From contig BLJB01000290.1 in the NCBI GenBank assembly GCA_013423325.1, forward strand, positions 38,007 through 102,006: a stretch of 64,000 bases of DNA, in the 5' to 3' direction. The translations under genes were made by a program, and so were the position numbers. Below the pieces are notes generated by a model that worked only from the letters and a program-made list of their open reading frames with translations, was not told where the DNA came from and searched no databases. Source of the DNA: Usnea hakonensis. Lineage: Eukaryota > Ascomycota > Lecanoromycetes > Lecanorales > Parmeliaceae. Positions 10,721 to 24,000 of the stretch are shown one piece after another; positions within the stretch are counted from its first letter, which is position 1; each line of letters opens with the position of its first letter.

Positions 10721-11415
10721 TTACTCCGAATCGCCTTTCACTTCTTCTAAATCATCCTCCTTTGGAACAGTCGAACCCTTGGCAGCCTTTGCTGATGCAG
10801 CGGGTCCACTTGACTTGACTGTTGCTCCGGCCCCTTCGGCGTCATTCGCGCTGTCGCCCTCGCCGTCTTCGTCCTCATCATCATCCACAGGAACGGCTTC
10901 CTCCCCAGAGGCTCCTTCCGGTTCCTCCTCCTCTTCCTCCTCCTCCTCCTCCTCATCGCTCACTACCTCAGGGGCGTCCTTGTTGGAAGCGGGAGCTGTC
11001 TTGCGCTTCTTGGCAGCTGGGGGGGCTGTGAGACATGTGTCAATATGAGTGTTGCCGGAGATATAAGCGAATCATCGTATGAGTACCTTCAGCAGCTCCT
11101 TCATCTTCTTCTTCCTCCTCAGAAGAAACTTCGTCTTCAGCAGCGTCGGACGCATCAGATTCCTCATATCTGAGCGCTGGAGGTCAGCGGGAGTTCTGCA
11201 TTGAAAGCGAAGAGTTCAAAGATTGTGTAAACCCAAGTCGAGGGTAAGAGACAAGACAACAGAGTCGTCAATTGACTGTTGTTTGGGTATGCAAGTGCTG
11301 TTGGGAGAGAATGGCGTCAAGAAGGCTTGTCTTACTCTTCTTCCTCGTCGCTTTCATCGCTTGGAAGTGCTTGGAGTTGGTCCTCTTCCTCCTGCTTTCT
11401 CTTTCTTGTAGACAT
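10721..11415 (-). CDS. small highly acidic, Lys/Glu-rich protein (155 aa), probably nuclear
   Basis: Three exons fit phase: 11336-11415, 11087-11169 and 10721-11025, giving 155 aa. The protein starts MSTRKRKQEEEDQLQALPSD, passes through Asp/Glu-rich segments, has a basic stretch (AAKKRKTAPASNK) that looks like a nuclear localisation signal, then a run of 11 Glu after SDE and an Ala/Ser/Lys-rich tail ending EEVKGDSE. Composition resembles histone-chaperone-like or nucleolar acidic proteins, but I see no Chz1 or nucleoplasmin motif and cannot assign a function. Codon-level GAG/GAA repeats make the length prone to variation. The splice sites and a clean start/stop support a real gene. Confidence 0.65.
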
Positions 11416-12092
11416 TGAGGATAGAGATTGATAATTGGTGGTGGAATTATAGGAGGGGGGGGGAGAAGGAATGGATGTAAAAGGATAGGAGAAGGATGAA
11501 GAAGAAGGGAGAGCTCTGGGAAATAATGGGAAAATAATGATGGAAGAGCTGAAAGCTGAAGCCTCGCCGGGGAAATCGGTCTCTCACTCCACAAACCCGA
11601 CCTAGACCCTGAAGCTAGCTGGGATTAGCGATAGTAAGCGAGCCAATGATGAATTTGTCATTTCCCTTGCATAACTCTAATGCACGGAGTACATACCTAC
11701 GTAGTTTACATTTGGTGCACCGAATACCGATTAGCAAATTGCAAGATCAGATGTCAGATTGTGAGATGTAGATTTATTTGATATAATACAACCAAGTTTG
11801 TACCGTAATTTATAAGGTCATTTTTAATCAGCTAACTTGATTGGACAACATGAGTCACAACTTCACGAGCACCTAAATGTTCCACATACATGAGTAAATC
11901 CATCTCTAAATCTCGGCCAAAGTTGTAAGAGGATCAAAACATCAGCACTGTCAAGTATGAATGTATGAATGATTGCTTCTTGCTTGATTCCCTATTTTCT
12001 ACTTTGCTCTTCATGAACCCCTTTCACCGGCTTTTCATTAATCAAGATGCCTCATTTGAGCAGGACAATGACGTTACAACGGCTTCACATCT
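11416..12092. other. intergenic between the acidic-protein and PhoD genes
   Basis: This holds the acidic-protein promoter and the phosphatase 3' UTR. It includes a CACGGAGTAC motif at 11683-11692 next to CATACCTACGTAG. No coding sequence is supported. Confidence 0.55.
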
Positions 12093-14611
12093 TCATATAT
12101 CCTCCACTGGATCGTTGGATATGAAGTATACTCCGGTCTCTGTATTGTTGGTCGAATTTGTTTGCACCGTTTTGCCCAGCTTCAACGCACCATTCTCCAC
12201 TACGCCACCACCAGGGCTAGGATTTCTCTGTAGGGCATTGGCTCCGCTCAGTACGGTAAAATTGGCGAGGCTTATTTCATCGGGATTGCGATTGACAATC
12301 GTGGGCATCCCAAAGTAATTTGCCTTCACCGACTCGTGGCTAATTTGCAGCTCAAAGTAGCCGCGGTAGTAAAGCTCTGACCATTGCAACTCACGGTTGT
12401 ATTGGACTAGAGCGTTGCTCGCATTGTTGGCTTTCGCTAAAGTGATGTTTTGGCCATAGGGTGATGGCGACGAAACCGCTGTTCCAGCAAATTCGACTCC
12501 GATGCTGCCATTCCCTGTTGTCGGATCGTACGGGTGTTCATCAAGCCAGATAAGGTCAGTTGCCCAATTCGCATGGCTGTCGCCCGATATGACGATATTG
12601 TTGCCGATGTTGTTGTCGTACAGAGTCTGAAATGTTCTGTTTCTATTCGATTGGTAACCGTCCTAGCAATCCTCTAGATCAGCATGGCTACTAGGAGCTA
12701 AGAAACGAATGAGTAGGCAGATTGAGCGATGCTGCGTCAACGAGGGTATGAACAGTTGGTGACTTCACCTACCCAGGCATCATAATCAAGTGGATCTACG
12801 TTTCCGTATGCGATGGACTCGTTAATCCGGGAGAAAACGGTTTGCGATCCAATGACTCGCCATGTCGCAGCCCTTTGTGCCGAAGACTTGAGCTGGCTGA
12901 AGAACCAATTTTCCTGGCGACTGCCCATCATTGAGCGGCCTGCGTCATTAGAGATCTGGTGAATGTAATGCGTATTCCAGTACAGATCGGTAATGGACCT
13001 ATCGTAATGACGAGTATCTAGCATGATAAGGTCAAGCAGTGTGCCAATAGAAAAACTTCTCCAGATCCGCAAGTTGTCGTCCATCTCCACTTGGCGAATT
13101 GGCATCCACTCAAAGTAAGCTCGAACAGCGTTCATCTTTCGCTGGTCAACACTGACTCCACCATCCCCAATGAAAGAGGCCTCAGTGTTGTTCAACTCTA
13201 GTAGGGGTTGTAGAGTCAGAATGGCATATCCAAGAAACGGATTGGATATGTACGTACCTGAAGAGCCATCGCGATAAGTATTATCAGCGACCTCATGATC
13301 GTCCCATACTGGAATCCAGGGGAAGACTTGGTGACTGAGAAGGAGATCAAGGTCGGTCCTGTATGTGGCTATTCGCTTTCGGTAGTCATAAAGCGTGAAG
13401 ATCGTCCGATCTGGAAGGGGTATGCGTCCTAATAAGATTAGAGATATCTGGACCTCGAGTCCACTCCATTGAATATACCAATGCTCTGGCCCCATCCATA
13501 GTCACCATTCTTATACTCGTATATATAGTCACCAAGATGAATTACGTAGTCAACCGAGTCCTTTCGAGCTACAAGCTTGAGGCATCAATTGGCTGATCGA
13601 CAAAAAAGGGAAGAATCCTACCTGGGTTGCCAAACGCATTGAAAAAACCAAAGGGGAAATTTGAGCATGCTGCGTAAGGCAATCCGAGTCAGCATTCTTT
13701 TTCAGAAAGGAAACACGCTCTCTACAGTCTTGACGAAGTAAACAATAGTCTCAATGCTGGAAGTTTGATCGCAACTCGGCTTCTCATTTCGACGAAATAA
13801 TGAATTGCGCGAATAGAGACTCACAATACACTGCTAGACCAATCTTGGTCACCAAGTCATTGGGTGCGGGTGTGGTCTTAGTACGTCCAATGGGGCTGGT
13901 AACGTTGGAGCCGCAGACACTGAACTGGTAGTAATACTGAGTGTACGGGTTGAGATTCTGGGCTTCGATCTGATCCTATCAATCATTCTGTCTCTAGCAA
14001 GCAAGCAGGAATCTCATACCTTTAGGGTATAGTCGACATCGGAGCTGGTATATGCCATGCCAGAGTCCACAACTTTGCTGAAGGCATTGTCTGATGCTAC
14101 CTTGTAGCTGACACAGATGGGAGCGGTGGATGGCGGAGAAGCCTCGCTCGCGTTGTATATCGGCACTGGGTTATACAAAGGCACATAACCGGAGACAGTT
14201 GAATTGTCATTTACATCGTCCTGGAGGGGAGCGCATCTCGTCCATATGATGACACTATTAGGAAAAGGGTCCCCTGCAAACAGAGTCAATACATATCGTG
14301 AAATCCAAGGCTGGACAAAGCGATACCTGATGCCACGCCGTGTGTAAAGTTCAAAGCTGCCGGACTGTAGGGAGAAGAACCATTGTTTCGTTTGTTGACC
14401 TATAAGTAGGGTTAGGGCTTATTGGCATGCCTTACCTTGGATTTCAAGGTATGGTAGCAAGGAATCTATGCCTCATGCATCGTACTCGTACCTTGTGAAT
14501 GGAGACGCCGAGGCCGGGATGATTGTGAGAGGGACTCCGGTAATTGATATTGGAGGCGTAGCTGGCTACAGCAACGCCCACGAAGAGAAGGGTGGTCAGG
14601 AGCTGAATCAT
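12093..14611 (-). CDS. secreted PhoD-type alkaline phosphatase/phosphodiesterase (633 aa)
   Basis: Metal-dependent phosphohydrolase of the PhoD family, expected to release phosphate outside the cell or in the vacuolar/secretory route. Nine exons fit phase: 14492-14611, 14327-14399, 14020-14273, 13825-13975, 13622-13669, 13479-13568, 13258-13428, 12773-13197, 12093-12662. The first exon encodes a signal peptide (MIQLLTTLLFVGVAVASYA). Next comes the N-terminal PhoD_N region (FTHGVASGDPFPNSVIIWTR), then the catalytic domain with metal-binding motifs VIHLGDYIYEY, WIPVWDDHEVADNTY and VISGDSHANWATDLIW, and WRVIGSQTVFSR near the end. Several N-x-S/T sites fit a glycosylated secreted protein. Substrate specificity cannot be read from sequence. 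Phosphate-responsive regulation is typical of the family, but I found no clear binding site upstream. Confidence 0.93.
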
Positions 14612-15697
14612 GCTGCCAAAACTGAGGGGGTATTCTAAGTACTACTTGTTGATCCTTGACCTTTGAGCTTTGAATGGACAAGTTTGATACATGTCCCAGT
14701 TCATGTCCTCCGAGCTCCTTATATCACTTTTCCGGGGCTTCAATCTGTGTTTCCTTTTTTTTGATTCGTCATTTTGACGGCAGCAGAACCTGCCAATGGC
14801 AAGCTATAAAACTCGCATGTTGAATGTCAAATTGCCTACGACCTTCCTTTTTCAGACGGATCAATACAGGCATTATATAAAGGAAAGACTGAGCTCTCCT
14901 TCACATACACACGTGCATGCGAGTTTCTATTGATTGGGTGATTGAATCCTGCCTTGCCTTAGTGCCTCAAATTTTAGCCTCTACTTCCCTCGTTCGGTGG
15001 GATCCTCTCTTGGCATGGGATTGGAATTTGGATTTGGATTTGGATTTGGATACCACCTCACTCATATACGTACCTTAGTACATAAGGTACTTAGCATAAC
15101 GCAGGGCATACAGCCATCAACATAGAGTTGGGCACATGCAACGATCCACACCACTTCATGATACATCATCATGCGCACCGTAGGAAAGCAAAGAATGGGT
15201 AAATCTTATGAAAGTAAGTATTGTAATAACGGATTAGAAATAGGATTACTAGCTATAATCAACTAGACCCTTTTGCAAGGTCATGGATCCCATATCTGAA
15301 CGTCCATCCAGCACCAGTCTTGGTTGCTGCCATTGATCGACGTTGCCTCTACCATACCCTTCCGATGTTTCATCGAAAGAAATTGCTCCAAAGCCATCCC
15401 TCATCTTTTGGCCATACCCTGTCTGCAAGAATGTCGAAAGCGTTCGAATTCAATTGGGTATCTTGGAATATGCTGCATACTGTGCGCCAGATGCACGATA
15501 TGCTTGCTACACACAAAGAAGATACTTGACCATCGGCTACGCGAAATTGAAGGTCATGAGCATGAGGACAAGACCAGTCGACGACAACCAGATGCACTTG
15601 TGGCACCATCTTTTCGAGCCTGGGCAGTGTATCTCCTCTCATCACCAACATAGCCATGCTCAGTCGGCGACCTTCGTCGTTCATCTACAGGTGCTGT
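14612..15697. other. intergenic between the PhoD and Red1-like genes
   Basis: PhoD promoter plus the Red1-like 3' region. It contains a short tandem repeat of the hexamer ATTTGG (about 15025-15050) and the inverted pair TACCTTAGTA/CATAAGGTAC near 15070-15092. Several frames are open together between 15320 and 15690, including a 104-codon minus-strand frame starting 13 bp after the Red1-like stop, but none has convincing protein character. Confidence 0.5.
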
Positions 15698-18600
15698 TTA
15701 CAGAGGTAAGATCTTGGAGCGGTCTCCAAGGAATTTCGCACGGTATGCGGTTATTTCTCCTGCCACGATGTTGAAATCTCGAATCTTCCGGGAGCGAATG
15801 TCGTGAATGACCTTTCTTAAGCCATCGCCGAATTCATCATTACCAAGTTTATCAGGCGAGGCGCCGTTGTCAGGTTTAGCTCCCAGATCAACTAGGATCT
15901 TGTCATCTGTAGAAGTGGTAAATCGTAAGTCAGCTTGCAACCCTTGTGGAAATGGTGAAACAAATGACGAAGCACAGAAGAGTACTATTACAGAGCAGCG
16001 GAATTATGCACGCAATCAAGCCTCAATCAACGCACCACTCAAACCAATGCTCCTCAAATGTTGGTTCTGGCAAGAATCGTCGTTGCATACTCCATTCAAT
16101 TCGTAAAGACAAAGCGGGATGTTAGGATCGATCGTATGACTATAAGTCAACGATCGGAACCCATTGGAAACCTCCTCGAGATAACGGGGGTGATATCGAA
16201 ACGACTTAAATTGCTTCAAAGGACTTTCGTATGTGGTAAAATGTCCTGCTCTGCGGTTCGATCCAAGGACGTGCTTCTAGTCTGTTTCAGCGAGCATCGG
16301 TGGCGAAGGACGATAGATTCAAGTGGGAGAGACCTAGCTCTATTTGTAATGACATTGAGACTTACCTCTTGATGAATTGTTGGTTTTGACTGAGAGCTCG
16401 TAGGCGCAACGTTATCATTAGTATCGACATCGGGTGGAGAGAAGGATTTGTCTGATTCGACGCTCGACATCCGAAGTGGCTGCGATTCCTCTTCCCCCAA
16501 TAGTGCTGGCTCAGGCGGCTCATAATCATCGGGGTCACTAGCGTTAGCTGGAAATGGACTGCGGGATGCTGACTGCTGTGATCGCTCTGTGTCCGCCTTG
16601 TCAGCATTGGCGGTGGACGATGGACCATCCGAAGTTGGCCTTTCAATGAGCTCAGCAGCCTGATCAGCAGGAGGTCGGTTTTGCGTTATGGTTATTAAAT
16701 CGTCCTTCGCTGATTGAAGATCCTGGTTCAAGACAGCATGAAGATCTGGCCCTTGTCGTTGCTTTATGTCTATTTCATTGGGTGGCTCATAATTCTCGTC
16801 GTCGCCGTCGCCCGTAAAACTTAAAATGTCCTGGTCTTCAGTCAAGGGTTTCGGGCTATAAAGCGAGAGCTCGGCTTCTTCGACATCGCTACGAGATATG
16901 TCCATGGTGTCTTCTTCGACTTCTCCAAGTGACATCCGATCGTCTGCAGCGTGCGTTGAAGACTCTTTGTCTTGAATCGCTCTTCCATTCGCAGCAGCGT
17001 CCAAAGGCTGTGTTGGATCCGAGTCAATCGTGTTGGGAATCATCTCAACTGACGTTGTAGATTCTCTTAGAACTAAGAAAAGAGAGCCCCAATTAATCGA
17101 GTTTGTTCTGAACATTTCGACGGCTTTGATAAGTAGGCGCACTTACCTGAGACTCGTTCTGTACTCGGTGAATACTTTGATACGTCAGCCACGTCACGAG
17201 AATCGGGATCTGTGGGTCCAGCCAGCGCCTCCCTAGACCGCGATGCGCTGTTCAATTCTTCAATGAGGCCTTGCCTCCCTTCAATTCCTTTCTGCAGTTC
17301 CGTTTCTAGGACTGCTATTTCCTTTCGTAGAGACTCAAGCCTCTCCCTTGTCTTTTCTACTTCGGCATCAAGCAGTGGCAATCCCAATTCTATTTCGGAC
17401 TTTCGAGCCTGCCATTGTTCGTCAAGGAATTTTTTTCGTTCTTGCTCTTGGAGTGGATGGTCTACTTCATATGGCCGAGAGAGTCCTGTGTCTCCGCGCG
17501 CTGGCTGAGTCTGGCTTTCTTTCAAGCGTAGCTGTTCCTCATCTTGAACCCGCTGCTGCTCTTCTCCAAATGGCGGCCCATCTTCCAAAAAATTCGACGA
17601 ATCCTCGGCTTGTGGATTTGGCTCTCTTTCTTCTCGTGCAAGCGAGTCGTTCGCCGTGGCAGCTCGAATTATTTCTGCAGCCAAGGAACGCTCGACCTCG
17701 GCCTTTGCTAGTTCGACTTCCTCTAGTTGTCGCTCTGCATTTAACTGCTCTGCTGCTGCGGAGTCGTTTCCCTCCGCAAGGGCAACAGAAGATTTTCTGT
17801 TCTTATCACGTGCGGTATCGCCGATCTGGGACTCTGAGACACTCAACGGCACATCGGAGGTGCCATTGATATGTTGTAAGGCTTCATCTGGAGTTGGTGA
17901 AAACTGGTCGCGGCTAGAGGTTCTAGGACTATGGGAGCGGCTTGTATTCTGCTTTGCCTTGATAGCTATACGCTGCTCGAGCTCAGCGATCTTGCGATTC
18001 ATAAGTTCAATCTCCATTTCCTTCGATTTCAGGCCTTTGAGGTCACCGCTCGGCCCGAACACCTGTGCAGCAGGAGGTGTCATAATTGCTTTTGTCCGTG
18101 GCGAGAAATCATCCTGTGGAACCAGGCTCTTGCCTGGCATCTCTTTGCCATTGCCCGAAGCCTTGGCTTGAGACGCTGTTGGTAGAGTATTTCGACGGTC
18201 GGAGAGATCTACAACTAGGGATTCCTCTCCGGAGCTACTATTGCTAAGCTCATCGTCGCTAATGTCTATAATGAGACTGGTGGTCTCTTGCTGTCCTAAC
18301 GGTCTCTTTACCCTGGTGGAAGGTGAATCAATGAAGTCAGAAGCTTTCTGGCGCTTTCGACTGGACGAGGTTGTTGTCGCGATGTTCTCTGACGGCGCAA
18401 TTTTCAGATCAAAGGGGGTTTCGGGGAATTGCGTCTTATTCGCCGTTGAGGGCTTAGCGGAGATTGCAGCTTGTAGAGGCTGGCTTTCCTGTAACGAACC
18501 GAAGGTGGCGATACCGACTCTCCGCGGTGAGACTTCCGAGGTCTCGTTTGGGAGAGGCTGGGATTTATCGACAGGTTCTGGAGCATCTAATGTCATAAAC

Positions 18601-20471
18601 AGTCCTGGGATACTGAAAGGGGGCTTCTGGCTTGCTGGGGAAAAGTAAGAGCTTTGGCGGCTGAGTAAGGGACGTGGAGTCGGGACCGAGCTTTCAACCG
18701 GATTGTTGGGAAAACTTTTAGCTGGAGACTGCTTGATGTCTCTCGGTGCATCGTTGCTGGTGGCTGATCGAATCTGCTGCTGAGTGTTCTCACGAAGTTT
18801 GAGTGCCTCAATTTTCTGACGTGCTAGATCTGTCTGAGCTTTTCTTTTCGCTTCTACATCGGAATCTTTCTTTTGAGTGCCCCGTGCGATATCGGCCGAT
18901 TCACTGAGTGCCTGCTGGACTGCAGTAGGACCACTAGCTGCGGCCGTAGCTGATGATGGGACTTGAGCGGATGCTCTCAAGTCTGTGATAGTGGATATTT
19001 TAGACGGCGCAGGGGTAGGCGCGCTGAGGGCCGGCTTGCCTGCCTTAGCTGCCAGCATTCGGGCAATGTATTCTTTGCGATCGAGTATTCTGGTCTCGCC
19101 AGCTTTGATCCCGGGAGCTTTACCAAGGGCATTCAGGGTTGAGGGTTTCGACGATTTCGCGAGACTGACTTGATTTTGCACTGTTTTTGCCTCTTCCTTA
19201 GCTGCAGCATTGGCCGGCTGATCATCAAGCTTGCCTTGATCGTTGACCATATGTGGAACTTCGTCATTACGGAGGACATCACCATTAAGGTCTTTCTGTG
19301 GTAATATGGGATGCTCGTCGCGAATGCTACTTGGTTTGCTTTCTGTTGGCACGTCCGTGGCGACAAACGGTGGTTCCACGATTTTTGGCTGCAGTGCATT
19401 CGACGAAGCTGTGACTGGTATTCCCAAATTGGTGTAAAGTTTCCGGAGTACATCTGGATTCAAGCCTGCATTGACAATTCGGTCAAAGTCAAATCCATGC
19501 GAATGTAAGTCTAGTAGTGCTGTTTTCGCATCCCCCAATTTTTGATCTACCAGATTTAGACTTGCCTTCTCGGATTCCTGTGTAGCGGTGTCCGTTGATA
19601 ATGGTTGCTGGGTTGACGTTTTTTCTGCTGTCCGCGTAGTCAGAGGATGATCTAAGTTACCGACAAAGCCGTTTCGAGAGGAAGATGTAAGCTGTTGTGA
19701 TGCAGGGGAAGCCCGGGAATCAGGCGCGGCAAGCGAACCTGAAGCAAGGAAATCATTAATTTGCTCAGACATGGCGATCGCGTTGGGCCGCACGACGTTA
19801 CCTTGGTTTAGCCCCGGAAGCGGTTTGTTTGGAACTTTCGTTACACGATGACCTTCCGCAGAGCCTTTGATCTCAAGCCATTTGTGTTGTGACATTCCTG
19901 AAGAGGTCGTTGTACTTGCTCTTGATTGACCGATTGGTCTGTCGACTTCGACTTCGCCATCGTCGAGTTCACCGTCTTCCAACTCAGATAACGCAGGTGG
20001 AACGTTAGCAGAAGCCCCATCCCTCGTACTTTGGACTTCTATAGTGACATTGGGATCTGAGAGGGCAGGCCTAGATTTGGAAGGAGGTTTCGATTTCGTG
20101 GAAGGTTGAGTGAAGTGCTGATTTTCATAGGAAGTAGAGCCATGCGCAAACGACATTGGAGGCAGGAACGTGGATTGAAAGGCACCATGCTGGAGCTGCC
20201 CACCAAAAGGTAGGTGTAGGCCTCCATTCCTTTCAGATCCGGGACTCGGTGTCACATCTTGAGCATTCGAACGAAACGAATGGCTATTTGCATTTGTCTG
20301 TGGTACTATAGGCATTCCATTCAGTTGACCCTGACTATACACGTAAGGACTGTTCTGATAAGGATACGAATATTGAGGCAACATAGGATCATAGCTGGTA
20401 AAGGTTTGTTCCACTTGAGGATTAGGGTTGAAAGGAGTTCCAAAAGTAGGTTGAGGAGGATATCCCGACAT
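15698..20471 (-). CDS. Red1/ZFC3H1-like zinc-finger protein (1493 aa)
   Basis: Likely scaffold of an MTREC/PAXT-type nuclear RNA-elimination complex. Four exons fit phase exactly: 17147-20471, 16366-17072, 16036-16276, 15698-15906. The first 1,100 residues are mostly disordered: a Pro/Tyr/Gln-rich start (MSGYPPQPTFGTPFNP...), a Ser/Thr-rich middle, and a charged coiled-coil-like stretch around residues 850-1080. The C-terminal part has the diagnostic segment YESPLKQFKSFRYHPRY followed by a finger CLYELNGVCNDDSCQNQH, with ligands Cys1400, Cys1408, Cys1413 and His1417 (C-x7-C-x4-C-x3-H), as in S. pombe Red1 and human ZFC3H1. The terminal KILVDLGAKPD...AYRAKFLGDRSKILPL is also typical. Overall function is inferred from this C-terminal domain, because the rest is poorly conserved in the family. 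Confidence 0.85.
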
Positions 20472-21094
20472 TTGTTTGTAGGTTACGGAGATGCAACAGG
20501 TTGAATCTCACTTGTAATTAGCTGCAAGTGTTTTGGGATAAAACCGAATGTAGATAGAAGATTGCGCGGAGCAGCGCGCATGGTGGACGAGGAGGAATGA
20601 GGAATGGTAGGTAGGTACAGCTCAAAGGGAAGGACTCCGATTCTGGCAGAAGTAAGCGTGCGAACGAGGAAGAGACTTAGAGATTGTGTGCGTATATTGA
20701 AGATTGGGCCTTTGAAAGCCAACGAAGGTTTCGAGAAGTGAATGCGTAGCTACTTATACATTCGAAGAGAATAATTAAACAAAGTGCCTTACTTTACCTT
20801 TATTAACTCTTACGGAACTTTCGCCTCATTTTGAATTCCATCTCGGCCCGCTTAGCGCAGAGACCAATCCGGCCTTGGTAAGCGCGACCGAGGTAACGCG
20901 AGCAGAAGCCAAGAAATCGCTGTGTTTACTTTTTAATACAGATTAAAATACACAGCAAGATAGTCCGCATTTCCTTTCCACGCTTTGCGAGTTTACTGTA
21001 CTAATAATGCTGCCGGACTGGCGCCCTGACTATGATTGACAACATCATGCGTGTATGGGCGATCTGAGACCTGTCCAGAGAGGCACAGACTGTA
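20472..21094. promoter_or_regulatory. divergent promoter of the Red1-like and myosin II genes
   Basis: This 623-bp region lies between two start codons that point away from each other and must supply both promoters. It holds AT-rich stretches around 20760-20820 and 20930-20960. I recognise no specific operator. Confidence 0.6.
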
Positions 21095-24000
21095 ATGTCA
21101 ACAACGTGTGGCAGCGCCCGATGGCGCAACAATCCGTTCGACAGAGGTTCTTCCCCTTCACCTGGCATTGCAACTCCAAGCACAAGGCCCATGTCTGCCA
21201 TCATTACCTCGCCTGTGGGCACTGGAGCTTCTGCTGCGCATAGTCGCAACCTGTCATTCTCTCCCCCGAGTGGATCAAGCTTTGCGCCATTGCAGCAGGC
21301 ATTGCAAAGATCAAATTCTACCAGGACAACTCACCAGTCATCCAACACCTTTGCACCAACATTTATTAAGACGCAGGAATCTCTAAGAGCTGGTGACCAG
21401 ATTGGCGGAATTGAGGGCGAGAATGATTTTTCTGGAAAACGTTACGTCTGGCTGCGAGACCCACAGTCGGCGTTCGTTAGAGGCTGGGTAGTCGAGGACC
21501 TCGCTGGAGGCCTTCTGCTTGTTCAGTGTGACGATGGGAGCGTATGATGGCTGTCGATCAGTTGTTCTCGCTGGGATTGCTAACATCAAGACAGCAACGA
21601 GAGGTCAATGCCGAGGTTGTTGATAGAGTCAATCCTGCCAAGTTCGACAAAGCAGATGACATGGCAGAGCTCACTCATCTGAACGAGGCCTCTGTGGTTC
21701 ACAATCTCCACATGAGATATCAAGCAGACCTCATTTATGTAAGTCGATTCAGTGACGGCATCAGATTTCGCTAATCGATTTCGCTAGACGTACTCTGGCT
21801 TGTTTTTGGTCACGGTCAATCCGTACTGTTCCCTGCCTATTTACACCAAAGAGGTCATGGATACGTACAAGGGACGTGATAGGGAGGACTCAAAACCTCA
21901 CATATACGCTGTGGCCGACGGTGCCTTCCGGAATTTAATAGAGGAGGGCGAAAACCAGAGCATCTTAGTCACGTGCGTTTCCCTCACATGACGAACTTGG
22001 TTCTGCTAATGCTTTGCCCAGCGGTGAGTCGGGTGCTGGCAAAACGGAGAACACCAAGAAAGTCATACAATATTTTGCAGCCGTAGCGACCTCGGATCTT
22101 CAAAGGGCAAAATCTGGAGGAGCGCAGTTCTTTAACCTATCGCAGCAAATATTGAGAGCCAACCCGATTCTAGAGGCTTTTGGCAATGCCCAGACTGTAC
22201 GCAATAACAACTCGTCACGTTTTGGAAAATTCATTCGTATTGAATTCACTCGGTCTGGACAAATTGCTGGAGCTTTCATTGACTGGTATCTGCTGGAGAA
22301 GTCTCGAGTTGTGAAGCTCAGCCCCAGTGAAAGGAATTATCACGTTTTCTACCAATTGCTTAGAGGGGCGGACCACCGCATGAAAGAAGACTTCATGATT
22401 GCTGGTCTAGGAGTCGAGGACTTCATCTACACGAGAGACGGCAATGATATGATTACTGGAGTCTCGGATGCTGACGAGTGGAACTCGTTACTCGAGGCTT
22501 TCCACGTTATGGGCTTTTCTGAGAAGGAGCAGCGATCTGTGTTCCGTACTGTCGCTGCAGTCTTGCTCCTCGGTAATGTTACAGTAATGAAGGAGAGTAT
22601 GCGTGCCGATCAAGCCACACTCACGGAAGATGCTCATGCGCAAGCCGAGAAAGTGTGTCGGCTGCTCGGGATTGCTGTGGAACCTTTCATTCAAGGATTG
22701 CTTCACCCAAAAGTCAAGGCTGGTAGAGAGTGGGTCGAGAAAGTTCAAACGCCGGAACAGGTTCGCTCGTCTTTGGATGCCCTGTCGAAAGGTATGTACG
22801 AACGAGCTTTTGGCGAACTCGTGTCTCGCATCAATAGTCAACTTGATAGGACGGGAATTGGTCTTGATGATTCCCATTTCATCGGAGTCCTGGATATCGC
22901 CGGGTTTGAGATATTTGAAGAGAACAGCTTCGAGCAGTTGTGCATCAATTACACCAACGAAAAGCTTCAGCAATTCTTTAACCACCACATGTTTGTCCTT
23001 GAGCAAGAAGAGTATGCGAGGGAGCAAATTGAGTGGAAGTTCATCGATTTTGGAAAGGACCTACAGCCAACCATTGATCTTATTGAGCTCCCAAATCCCA
23101 TAGGCATCTTTTCCTGCCTTGATGAAGACTCTGTTATGCCAAAAGCAACCGACAAATCTTTTACCGAGAAGATGCACTCTTTGTGGGAGCGGAAGACGCC
23201 CAAATATCGACCGTCACGGTTATCTCAAGGATTCATCCTGACACACTACGCAGCTGAGGTCGAGTATTCTACAGTTGGATGGCTGGATAAGAATAAAGAC
23301 CCACTCAACGACAACATCACGAGATTACTTGCATCTTCCACTGACAAACACGTTGCCGCACTGTTTAGTGACAGCGCCGATTCCGACGAGGATTCCGGCG
23401 CAACAAGAAGTAGCGTCAAGAAAGGACTCTTTCGAACAGTGGCACAACGACACAAGGAACAACTCTCCAGCTTGATGAGTCAACTTCACTCCACTCATCC
23501 CCACTTTGTGCGCTGTATACTTCCAAATCACAGAAAAAGGCCTAAGCAATTCAGCGCACCGCTCGTCCTTGACCAGTTACGGTGCAATGGTGTTCTTGAG
23601 GGCATCCGAATTGCCAGGACCGGGTTTCCCAATCGGTTGCCCTTCTCGGAATTTCGCCAACGATACGAGGTACTCTGCCGTAATATGCCGAAGGGTTATC
23701 TTGAGGGTCGAATGGCTGCCCAGATAATGCTCGAAAAATTGGATTTGGACAACGCTCTATATCGAGTAGGTTTGACGAAGGTCTTCTTCAGAGCGGGCGT
23801 GCTGGCAGAACTCGAAGAGCAGCGTGACTCTCTTGTTCGGGATATCTTGTCTAGATTCCAATCAATTGCACGAGGCTTCACCCAACGAAGGATCGCCAGT
23901 AAGCGATTATACCGAGCGGAAGCAACTCGGATTATTCAGCGCAACTTCGCGGTTTACAGCGACCTTTGCAATAATCCATGGTGGAGGCTCTTCGTTCGAA

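Noticed and set aside
10779..11048. Plus-strand poly-Ser frame
   Set aside because: It is antisense to the Glu-rich repeat of the acidic protein.
15343..15774. Overlapping plus-strand frames of 69-143 codons
   Set aside because: Several frames are open at once without protein-like composition or splice continuity.
22488..23027. 179-codon minus-strand frame within the myosin head
   Set aside because: It is a shadow of the conserved motor exon on the other strand, which has clear family motifs.
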